From contig CAJTLJ010000006.1 of assembly GCA_910577475.1 (NCBI GenBank), positions 62,001-126,000 of the forward strand: a DNA stretch of 64,000 nucleotides, read 5' to 3'. Below, one piece after another: positions 1 through 6,843 of the stretch. Source of the DNA: an uncultured Alistipes sp. (lineage in GTDB: Bacteria > Bacteroidota > Bacteroidia > Bacteroidales > Rikenellaceae). The first letter of the stretch is position 1. Every line of letters starts with the position of its first letter. The notes under the pieces were generated by a model. The model was not told the DNA's origin, made no database searches, and saw only the letters and a list, made by a program, of their open reading frames with translations. A program made the translations under genes and the position numbers.

Positions 1-1055
1 CCGAAGGGCTTGCGGGAGTTCATCGCCGTGCGGAAATTGAGCCTCAGGACGCGACGCACCTTGTCGTCGAGCAGCTCCTCGGACGCCTCGCCCCGCTCGA
101 TCATTTCGCGATAGGGGGCGGCCAGGTAGTACTGGTCGTAGGCGATGGCCGGATTGGTCGACATGCCGTCGCTCCAGGTGCCGAACTCCAGATCGAGGCC
201 GTATTCGACCGCCTCCTTCGTGTCGTGGGTTCCGCCCCAGTCGGAGATGACGGCGCCGTCGAATCCCCAGTCGCGCTTCAGAATGTCGTTCAGCAGGTAT
301 CGGTTGTGGCAGCAGTGCTGACCCTTATACTTGTTGTAGGCGCCCATGATCGACCAGGCCCCTCCCTCCTGTACGGCGGCCTTGAAGGCCGGCAGATAGA
401 TCTCGTGCAGGGCGCGGTCGTCGACCGAAACATCGGTGCAGAGGCGGTAGCTCTCCTGGTTGTTCAGGGCGAAGTGCTTCACGCAGGCCGCCACGCCGTT
501 CTCCTGCACCCCCTGGATGTAGGGCACCACCATGCGCGAGGCCAAATAGGGATCTTCTCCCATGTACTCGAAGTTGCGGCCGTTGAGCGGGGTGCGGTAG
601 ATGTTTACGCCGGGCCCCAGCAGGACGTCCTTCTCCCGATAGCGGGCCTCTTCGCCGATCGACTTGCCGTAGAGGGCCGACATCTCAGGGTTCCAGGTGG
701 CGGCCAGACAGGTCAGGGCCGGATAGGCCGTGCAGGAGTCGTTGGTCCATTCGGCCTGATCCCACCGGTTCCAGTACACCTCGGGACGGATGCCGTGCGG
801 TCCGTCGGTGCACCACAGCTCGGGGATGCCCAGACGGGGCACGCCGGCCGACGAGAATTTCGACTGGGCGTGCAGCATGGCTATCTTCTCCTTGAGCGTC
901 ATGCGGCCCAGGGCGTCGTCGATGCGTTTTTCGAGGGGTTGCGTTTCGTCCAGATAGACCGCTTCGGCGGTTCGGTTGTCCGGAGCGCCGCAACCTACGG
1001 CCAGCGCCAGCCCGAACAGCGTTCCGGCGATCGTGCGTGTAAGGTTCTTTGTCAT
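1..1055 (-). CDS. Glycoside hydrolase family 3 beta-glucosidase lipoprotein (3' part outside window)
   Basis: The gene runs off the left edge, so only the N-terminal 351 or so residues are visible. The start at 1055 gives MTKNLTRTIAGTLFGLALA followed by VGCG, a lipobox that predicts a lipidated protein. After about 35 residues comes the GH3 (alpha/beta) barrel: TDGPHGIRPE near the start, GPGVNIYRTPLNGRNFEYMG in the middle, and KHFALNNQES, the usual substrate-binding KH loop. The catalytic nucleophile is expected to be Asp272 in VISDWGG. Family members cleave beta-glucosides or xylosides from oligosaccharides in the periplasm or at the cell surface. Substrate cannot be told from this half. A promoter-like box lies 31 bases upstream of the start codon, so it is probably transcribed on its own. 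Confidence 0.93.
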   Translation of the reverse strand, partial: MTKNLTRTIAGTLFGLALAVGCGAPDNRTAEAVYLDETQPLEKRIDDALGRMTLKEKIAMLHAQSKFSSAGVPRLGIPELWCTDGPHGIRPEVYWNRWDQAEWTNDSCTAYPALTCLAATWNPEMSALYGKSIGEEARYREKDVLLGPGVNIYRTPLNGRNFEYMGEDPYLASRMVVPYIQGVQENGVAACVKHFALNNQESYRLCTDVSVDDRALHEIYLPAFKAAVQEGGAWSIMGAYNKYKGQHCCHNRYLLNDILKRDWGFDGAVISDWGGTHDTKEAVEYGLDLEFGTWSDGMSTNPAIAYDQYYLAAPYREMIERGEASEELLDDKVRRVLRLNFRTAMNSRKPF

Positions 1056-1086
1056 AAGTTTGCGTTTAAGTTGTCAGCTTTCGGAA

Positions 1087-1094
1087 CAAAGATA
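1087..1094 (-). promoter_or_regulatory. Bacteroidetes -7 box upstream of the GH3 glycosidase
   Basis: Read on the minus strand the bases are TATCTTTG, matching the Bacteroidetes consensus TAnnTTTG, about 31 bases before the start codon at 1055. No clear TTTG -33 element is seen at the expected distance. Confidence 0.5.
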
Positions 1095-1117
1095 AAAAAA
1101 AACGGCCTTTGCGGCCG
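1094..1117 (-). terminator. Rho-independent terminator after the Nudix gene
   Basis: On the minus strand CGGCC, a five-base loop GCAAA and GGCCG form a hairpin followed by nine T residues. It sits 50 bases past the Nudix stop codon and overlaps the promoter of the next gene. Confidence 0.7.
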
Positions 1118-1167
1118 GTAAAAAAATACAAATTCGAAGTAAACGGGACCCGGGGCCCCGTCGGGTG

Positions 1168-1728
1168 TCAGAGCAGACGCTGCTCGGCGAAGTAGCGCCA
1201 GAGCGGCGCGGCGTGCAGCGCTTGCGGAATCTCCCCGGCGACGAGCAGTTCGCGCACCTGGTCTGCGGTCAGCAGGTGCACGTCCAGCTCCTCGGTCGGG
1301 TCGAGGTGCCGGTCGGCGACGGGGACGACCCCCTCCGCCACGAAGCAGTAGGTGAGGTTGTTGTGGGTGGCCGGATTGGCCGAGAGGACCATCAGCTGAC
1401 GCCAGCTGCCGCCGCCGTAGCCGCTCTCCTCCTCCAGCTCCCGCCGGGCGGCCGCCTCCATCGACGGATCGTCCGGATCGACGACCCCGGCGACCAGTTC
1501 GTAGTCGGTGCGCTCCAGCCCCGGACGGTATTGGCTGACCGCGACGAAACGCCCGTCGGCCGTCCGGGCGATGACGTTCACCCAGGCGGGATACTCCAGC
1601 ACGTAGTAGGAGGGGATGATCCTGCCGCCGGGCAGCTCCATGCGCTGGCGGCGGACGGTGAACCACGGTTCGCGGGAGAGGTATTCGCTCGCGAGGACTT
1701 TCCAGGGTGTCTGTTTCGGTCTCTCCAT
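1168..1728 (-). CDS. Nudix hydrolase, ADP-ribose pyrophosphatase-like
   Basis: 186 residues, the usual size for ADP-sugar pyrophosphatases, which cut ADP-ribose and related nucleoside diphosphate sugars in the cytoplasm. The core of the Nudix box, RELEEESG (about residues 95-102), is intact. The first part of the box is slightly off: the usual G-x5-E reads G-VVDPD-D, with Asp for Glu and one extra residue before the RE pair. The segment ANPATHNNLTYCFVAEG after the box is typical of the family. The start codon overlaps the last base of kdsD, so it is the final gene of the Kdo operon, though nothing in the sequence ties its substrate to Kdo. Confidence 0.85.
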   Translation of the reverse strand: MERPKQTPWKVLASEYLSREPWFTVRRQRMELPGGRIIPSYYVLEYPAWVNVIARTADGRFVAVSQYRPGLERTDYELVAGVVDPDDPSMEAAARRELEEESGYGGGSWRQLMVLSANPATHNNLTYCFVAEGVVPVADRHLDPTEELDVHLLTADQVRELLVAGEIPQALHAAPLWRYFAEQRLL

Positions 1729-2693
1729 CAGAGCTTGATATCGTAGATCTGAATCACGCCCGCCAGCCGTCCGTCCTCCTCGGTAACCAGCAGGGAGGTG
1801 ACCTTGTTGCGGGTCATCATCTTCTCGGCGGCGATCAGCTTCTCGCCCGGGCGGATGGTTTTGGGGTGCATGGTGGCTATGTCGGCGGCACGGATGCCGA
1901 AGAATTCGGACTGCCGGCGCTCCATGGCGCGGCGGATGTCGCCGTCGGTGATGATGCCTTCGACCCTGCCGTCGTCGCAGAGCACGATGAGCCCCAGTCC
2001 GCCCTTCGAAATGGCGTGGATCATCTCGGTGGCCGAGCAGTCGGCCGTGACGATCGGAAGGTTCTCCTTGCGCATCACGTCGCCCACGGTCATCAGCAGG
2101 CGGCGTCCCAGACTGCCGCCCGGGTGCAGGCGCGCGAAGTCGACCGAGGTGAATTCCCGCAACTTCATCAGCGCCACCGCCAGCGCGTCGCCCATGGCGA
2201 TCTGGGCCGTGGTCGAGGTAGTGGGGGCCAGGTGGAGGATGCAGGCCTCGTGCTCGACGCTCACGTCGAGGTGGATGTCGGAATTCTCGGCCAGCGAGGA
2301 TTTCGGGTTGCCCGTCATGGAGATCAGCCGGTTCCCGTTGGAGTGGATGAAGGGGACGATCTTGAGGATCTCGTCCGTCTCGCCCGAGTAGGAGAGGGCC
2401 AGAATGATATCCTCCTTCGAGATCATGCCCAGGTCGCCGTGAAAGGCCTCGCCGGGGTGGAGGAAGAAGCTCGGAGTGCCGGTCGAAGCCAGCGTGGCGG
2501 CGATTTTGCGGCCGATCAGGCCCGATTTGCCCATGCCGGTCACGATCAGCTTGCCCCGGTTGGCGAGGATGCTCTCGACCGCCTCGACGAACGAGTCGCC
2601 CAGTGTCTCCTCCATTTTGCGCAGTGCCTGCGCTTCGGTATCGAGAGTCCGGCGCGCCAGCGCCAGAATCTGTTCTTTCTTGTTGTCGTTCAT
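1728..2693 (-). CDS. kdsD: Arabinose-5-phosphate isomerase (SIS plus two CBS domains)
   Basis: 321 residues. Family members interconvert ribulose 5-phosphate and arabinose 5-phosphate, the first step of Kdo synthesis for lipopolysaccharide. An SIS sugar-isomerase domain fills about residues 30-170 (GMGKSGLIGRKIAATLASTGTPS, then ALSYSGETDE), followed by two CBS modules at about 200-320 (VTADCSATEMIHAISKGG; ATMHPKTIRPGEKLIAAEKM). The start MNDNKKEQ at 2693 is chosen because its ATG overlaps the kdsA stop as ATGA. The open frame continues further upstream inside kdsA, but that is a shadow. Translational coupling with kdsA is likely. Confidence 0.93.
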   Translation of the reverse strand: MNDNKKEQILALARRTLDTEAQALRKMEETLGDSFVEAVESILANRGKLIVTGMGKSGLIGRKIAATLASTGTPSFFLHPGEAFHGDLGMISKEDIILALSYSGETDEILKIVPFIHSNGNRLISMTGNPKSSLAENSDIHLDVSVEHEACILHLAPTTSTTAQIAMGDALAVALMKLREFTSVDFARLHPGGSLGRRLLMTVGDVMRKENLPIVTADCSATEMIHAISKGGLGLIVLCDDGRVEGIITDGDIRRAMERRQSEFFGIRAADIATMHPKTIRPGEKLIAAEKMMTRNKVTSLLVTEEDGRLAGVIQIYDIKL

Positions 2694-3445
2694 CGGATCA
2701 GCGTTTCTATTACGGTTTCCAGTTCCTCCAGCCGCAGCATGTTGGGGCCGTCGCTCAGGGCGCGGTCGGGATCGGGATGCACCTCGAAGAAGTAGCCCGT
2801 GGCGCCGAAAGCTTTGGCCGCGAGCGCCATGGCCGGCACGAACTCGCGGTTGCCGCCCGTCTTGCCCCCGGCGGCTCCGGGCCGCTGCACCGAGTGGGTG
2901 CAATCCATGATGACCGTCGGGGCGATCTTCAGCATGTCGGGGATGTTGCGGAAATCGACCACCAGGTTGTTGTAGCCGAACGAGTTGCCGCGCTCGGTGA
3001 GCCACACTTCGCGGGCTCCGGCATCCATCGCCTTCTCGTAGGGATAGCGCATGTCGGCGCCCGAGAGGAACTGCGCCTTCTTGATGTTGACCGTGCGGCC
3101 CGTGCGGGCGGCGGCGGTCAGCAGGTCGGTCTGGCGGCAGAGAAAGGCGGGGATCTGGATCACGTCGACCACCTCGCCCGCCGGTGCGGCCTGACAGGAT
3201 TCGTGAATGTCGGTCAGGAGCTTCAGCCCCCATTTCGAGCGGACGTCGGAGAGCATTTGCAACCCCTTCTCCAGCCCTACGCCCCGGTAGGAGCGGACGG
3301 AGGTGCGGTTGGCCTTGTCGAACGAAGCCTTGAAGATGATATCGACGCACAGCCGGCGGTTGATGGCGACCAGGCGCTCGGCCACGCAGTCGAGCAGTTC
3401 GGCCGATTCGATGACGCAGGGACCGGCGATAAATTGCAGAGCCAT
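2690..3445 (-). CDS. kdsA: 3-deoxy-8-phosphooctulonate synthase (Kdo-8-P synthase)
   Basis: 251 residues, slightly shorter than the roughly 280 of the E. coli enzyme. It condenses arabinose 5-phosphate with phosphoenolpyruvate. Visible family signatures are FIAGPCVIES at the N-terminus, SFDKANRTS, KLLTDIHE, IPAFLCRQTDLL and GNSFGYNNLVVDFRN. The C-terminal part ends at EVHPDPDRALSDGPN, also typical. It lies between kdsB and kdsD and shares ATGA with kdsD. kdsC, the Kdo-8-P phosphatase of the pathway, is not in this window. Confidence 0.96.
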   Translation of the reverse strand: MALQFIAGPCVIESAELLDCVAERLVAINRRLCVDIIFKASFDKANRTSVRSYRGVGLEKGLQMLSDVRSKWGLKLLTDIHESCQAAPAGEVVDVIQIPAFLCRQTDLLTAAARTGRTVNIKKAQFLSGADMRYPYEKAMDAGAREVWLTERGNSFGYNNLVVDFRNIPDMLKIAPTVIMDCTHSVQRPGAAGGKTGGNREFVPAMALAAKAFGATGYFFEVHPDPDRALSDGPNMLRLEELETVIETLIR

Positions 3446-3468
3446 GTCGGGTAGTGTTAAAAATCGAA

Positions 3469-3509
3469 GGTGAAAATAGTAAATTTAATCCATAAATCCT
3501 ATTTTCACC
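3469..3509. terminator. Hairpin between kdsB and kdsA
   Basis: An 11-base perfect inverted repeat, GGTGAAAATAG at 3469-3479 and CTATTTTCACC at 3499-3509, has a 19-base AT-rich loop. On the minus strand it is followed after a few bases by a T-rich run, so it may end or attenuate the lon-kdsB transcript before kdsA. Confidence 0.5.
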
Positions 3510-3519
3510 TCCGAAAAAC

Positions 3520-4272
3520 TTATTTTTTCTCGTTCAGGAACCTCTCGGCCCGCTCCAGATCCTCGGGGGTGTCGATGCCTACCGTGTCGAAATCGGTGAT
3601 GCCCACGCCGATGCGGTAGCCGTTCTCCAGCCAGCGGAGCTGTTCGAGCGATTCGGCCAGTTCGAGCGGCGACTGCGGCAGGGCGGTCACCTCGCGCAGC
3701 ACCCCGGTCCGGAAGGCGTAGATGCCGATGTGTTTATAATAGGTGTGGCGCCGCAGCCACTCCGAGCGGTCGACGCCCCGCAGGTAGGGGATCACCGAGC
3801 GGGAGAAGCAGAGCGCCCGCGACCGGCTGTCGAGCACGACCTTCGGCGAGTTGGGGTTTTCGAGGGCCTCGAGCCCGTCCTTCTCGGCGAAGGGCTTCAC
3901 CAGCGTGGCGATCTGCGTTTCGGGATCGTCGAAGCAGCGTTTCAGCGCCTCTAACTGCGCGGGGCGGATGAAGGGTTCGTCGCCCTGCACGTTCACCACC
4001 ACGTCGTAGGTCTTCCCTTGTTTGCAGTAGGCCTCCCAGCAGCGGTCCGTGCCGCTGCGGTGCTCGGTCGAGGTCATCTCGGCCTTGCCGCCGAAGGCGA
4101 GCACGGCGTCGTAGATCCGTCGATCGTCGGTCGCCACCACGGCGTCGTCCAGTACGCCGGCCACCTGCTCGTAGACCCGCCGGATGACCGGTTTGCCGCC
4201 CAGCAGGGCGAGCGGCTTGCCCGGGAAGCGAGTCGAAGCGTAGCGCGCCGGTATGATTGCGATGAATTTCAT
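3520..4272 (-). CDS. kdsB: 3-deoxy-manno-octulosonate cytidylyltransferase (CMP-Kdo synthetase)
   Basis: 250 residues, full length. It activates Kdo with CTP for transfer to lipid A. The nucleotide-binding start IIPARYASTRFPGKPL is the family signature, followed by VNVQGDEPFI and RSVIPY, and by HIGIYAFR and VGIDTPEDLERAE near the C-terminus. The start codon is six bases after the lon stop, so it is co-transcribed with lon. kdsA lies 75 bases downstream beyond a hairpin. Confidence 0.96.
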   Translation of the reverse strand: MKFIAIIPARYASTRFPGKPLALLGGKPVIRRVYEQVAGVLDDAVVATDDRRIYDAVLAFGGKAEMTSTEHRSGTDRCWEAYCKQGKTYDVVVNVQGDEPFIRPAQLEALKRCFDDPETQIATLVKPFAEKDGLEALENPNSPKVVLDSRSRALCFSRSVIPYLRGVDRSEWLRRHTYYKHIGIYAFRTGVLREVTALPQSPLELAESLEQLRWLENGYRIGVGITDFDTVGIDTPEDLERAERFLNEKK

Positions 4273-4278
4273 GGTCTC

Positions 4279-6714
4279 CTATTTTTGCAGGGCGATCTCC
4301 AGCACCTCCTCGTTCGAGCGGACGTAGTGGAACGTGAGACCCTCCACGTATTCGGGTTTGATCTCGGCGATATCCTTGCGGTTCTCCTCCGAGAGGATCA
4401 GCTCCCGGATGCCGGCCCGCCGGGCGGCCAGAATCTTCTCTTTCACGCCGCCTACCGGGGTCACGCGGCCGCGCAGGGTCGTCTCGCCCGTCATGGCGAT
4501 GCGCTCCTTCACCTTGCGTCCCGTGTAGGTCGAGACGATCGAGGTAACCATCGTGATGCCGGCCGAGGGGCCGTCCTTCGGAATGGCCCCCTCCGGAACG
4601 TGGATGTTGATGTCGTTCTTTTCGAAGGTCTCGGGGGCGATGCCCAGCTCCCGGTGGTGCGCCATCACCCACTCGTGGGCGATGGTGGCCGACTCCTTCA
4701 TCACATCGCCCAGGTTGCCCGTCAGGCTGATGCGCCCCTTTCCGGGGGTGAGCACCGATTCGATGTAGAGGATGTCGCCTCCCACCTCGGTCCAGGCCAG
4801 ACCCGTCACGACGCCCACCATATCGGCCACCTCGTACTCCTCCCTGAGGAATTTGGGCATGCCGAGCACCTTCTCCACCTCCTTGGGGGTATATTCCGGC
4901 GCGAAGGCCTCCTCGAAGGCGATCTGCTTGGCGCGGGCGCGGGCCAGCTTGGCCAGGTGCTTGTCCAGCGAACGGACGCCCGCCTCGCGGGTGTAGCCCT
5001 GGATGATCTGCTCCACCACGGGGGCGGTCAGAATCAGTTCCTGCTCCTTGATGCCGTGCGCCTCGCGCTGCTTGCCGACCAGGTGGTCCAGCGCGATGCG
5101 GACCTTGTCCTCGGCCAGGTAGCCCGGGATGTTGATCATCTCCATGCGGTCGCGCAGGGCGGGGTTGATATTGGCCACGTTGTTGGCCGTAGCGATGAAG
5201 AGCACCTTCGAAAGGTCGTACTCCACATCGAGGTAGTTGTCGTGGAAGGTGGTGTTCTGCTCGGGGTCGAGCACTTCGAGCAGGGCGCTCGAGGGGTCGC
5301 CGTGATTCGATACGGTGAGTTTGTCCACCTCGTCGAGGATGATGACGGGGTTGGACGATCCGCACCGCTTGATGGTCTCGATGATGCGGCCCGGCATGGC
5401 GCCGATGTAGGTGCGGCGGTGTCCGCGAATCTCCGCCTCGTCGTGCAGACCGCCCAGCGCGATGCGGCCGAACTTGCGGCCCAGCGCCGCGGCGACCGAC
5501 TTGCCCAGTGAGGTCTTGCCTACGCCCGGAGGGCCGTAGAGGCAGAGGATGGGCGATTTCAGGTCGCCCTTCAGCTTGATGACCGAAAGGTGCTCCAGAA
5601 TGCGGTCCTTCACCTCCTCGAGTCCGAAGTGATCGCGGTCCAACTGTTCGCGCGCGGCCGTAAGATCGAGGTTGTCCGGTGTGGTTTCGTCCCAGGGCAG
5701 GTCGAGCATCAGCTCCAGATAGGTCATCAGCACGGAGTACTCGGCCACGGCCGGGTTGAGCCGTTCGAGCTTCTGCACCTCCTTTTCGAAGTACTCGGCC
5801 ACGGCTTCGGACCACTTCTTCTTCTCGGCCCGTTCGCGCAGGCGGTTGATCTCCTCGTCGGTGTTGTCGCCCAGCTCGTCCTGTATGGTTCGCATCTGCT
5901 GTTGCAGGTAGTAGTCGCGCTGCTGCTGGTCGATCTGCTGCTTCACCTTCTCCTGGATCTCGTTCTTGAGTTCGGCCAGCTGCTGGTCGCGGATCAGTAT
6001 CTCGAGCAGCTTGCGGGCGCGGGCCAGCAGACCCGGAGCCTCCAGCAGGGCCTGCTTGTCCTCATCGGCGAAGTCCAGGTTGGTGCAGATGAAGGTGATC
6101 ATCCCCTGCTTCGACTCGATGTTCTTGATGGGGAACGCGGTCTCCTTCGGGAGGTTGGGCGAGAGGTTGATGAGCCCCAGCGCCACGTCGCGGATCGAGT
6201 CGACCAGCGCCTCGAACTCGATGCTGTGCTGGTCCGAAACCGAGGAGTCGCGCAAGGGGGTGACGGTCGCCTTCAGATAGGGGTCGGTCGAGACGTACTC
6301 GCCCACCTCGATCTTCTCCAGACCGTTCAGAACGACGGTATAGGTGCCGTTGGGCATCTCCAGTATCTTGATGACGCGGGCCGCCGTGCCCACCTTGTAG
6401 AGGTCGTCGGGCGCGGGGTCCTCGATGTCGCCCTCGCGCTGCAGTACGGCGCCCAGGATGCCCGAGGAGGAGTTCACCTCCTTGATCAGGCGGATGCTCT
6501 TCTCGCGGCCGACCGTGATGGGGGTCACCGAGCCCGGAAAGAGGACCGAGGTGCGGAGCGCCAGAATGGGAATCACTTCGGGTATGGAGGTCTGCTCCGA
6601 CGGCGAGTCGGTCGCAGTGACGATGGGCATGATCTTGTGTCGACCGTCGAACAGCTCGGGCAGGGCACCGATGTCGTCCACTTCGATGGTTTCGATCTTA
6701 TCTTTTTTGCTCAT
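4279..6714 (-). CDS. lon: ATP-dependent Lon protease
   Basis: 811 residues, normal for Lon. Order of domains: an N-terminal substrate-binding region (about 40-250, PILALRTSVLFPGSVTPI), a coiled coil rich in Gln (about 250-290), the AAA+ module with Walker A GPPGVGKTSLGKS and Walker B VIILDEVDKL, and the C-terminal protease with the catalytic Ser in KDGPSAGITM. It degrades misfolded and regulatory proteins in the cytoplasm. It is the first gene of a minus-strand group with kdsB and diverges from valS across a 129-base gap that holds promoters for both. Confidence 0.97.
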   Translation of the reverse strand: MSKKDKIETIEVDDIGALPELFDGRHKIMPIVTATDSPSEQTSIPEVIPILALRTSVLFPGSVTPITVGREKSIRLIKEVNSSSGILGAVLQREGDIEDPAPDDLYKVGTAARVIKILEMPNGTYTVVLNGLEKIEVGEYVSTDPYLKATVTPLRDSSVSDQHSIEFEALVDSIRDVALGLINLSPNLPKETAFPIKNIESKQGMITFICTNLDFADEDKQALLEAPGLLARARKLLEILIRDQQLAELKNEIQEKVKQQIDQQQRDYYLQQQMRTIQDELGDNTDEEINRLRERAEKKKWSEAVAEYFEKEVQKLERLNPAVAEYSVLMTYLELMLDLPWDETTPDNLDLTAAREQLDRDHFGLEEVKDRILEHLSVIKLKGDLKSPILCLYGPPGVGKTSLGKSVAAALGRKFGRIALGGLHDEAEIRGHRRTYIGAMPGRIIETIKRCGSSNPVIILDEVDKLTVSNHGDPSSALLEVLDPEQNTTFHDNYLDVEYDLSKVLFIATANNVANINPALRDRMEMINIPGYLAEDKVRIALDHLVGKQREAHGIKEQELILTAPVVEQIIQGYTREAGVRSLDKHLAKLARARAKQIAFEEAFAPEYTPKEVEKVLGMPKFLREEYEVADMVGVVTGLAWTEVGGDILYIESVLTPGKGRISLTGNLGDVMKESATIAHEWVMAHHRELGIAPETFEKNDINIHVPEGAIPKDGPSAGITMVTSIVSTYTGRKVKERIAMTGETTLRGRVTPVGGVKEKILAARRAGIRELILSEENRKDIAEIKPEYVEGLTFHYVRSNEEVLEIALQK

Positions 6715-6751
6715 AGGTTTTTCGATTCTGTTTCGCGAATGAATTCGCGTG

Positions 6752-6759
6752 CAAAGATA
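6752..6759 (-). promoter_or_regulatory. -7 box of the lon promoter
   Basis: On the minus strand the bases are TATCTTTG, a match to TAnnTTTG, 37 bases before the lon start codon. The -33 element is weak. Confidence 0.5.
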
Positions 6760-6783
6760 ACGATTTTTTAGCGAGATTTATTT

Positions 6784-6811
6784 TAACTTTGACAGATTGT
6801 TGATAACTTTG
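6784..6811 (+). promoter_or_regulatory. Tandem -7 boxes upstream of valS
   Basis: TAACTTTG occurs at 6784-6791 and again at 6804-6811, both matching TAnnTTTG and spaced 20 bases apart. The second lies 32 bases before the valS start. The 20-base spacing could mean two start sites or one tract serving as -33 for the other. Confidence 0.55.
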
Positions 6812-6843
6812 CACCCTACAAACGAAATGCAAAACCCAATTCT

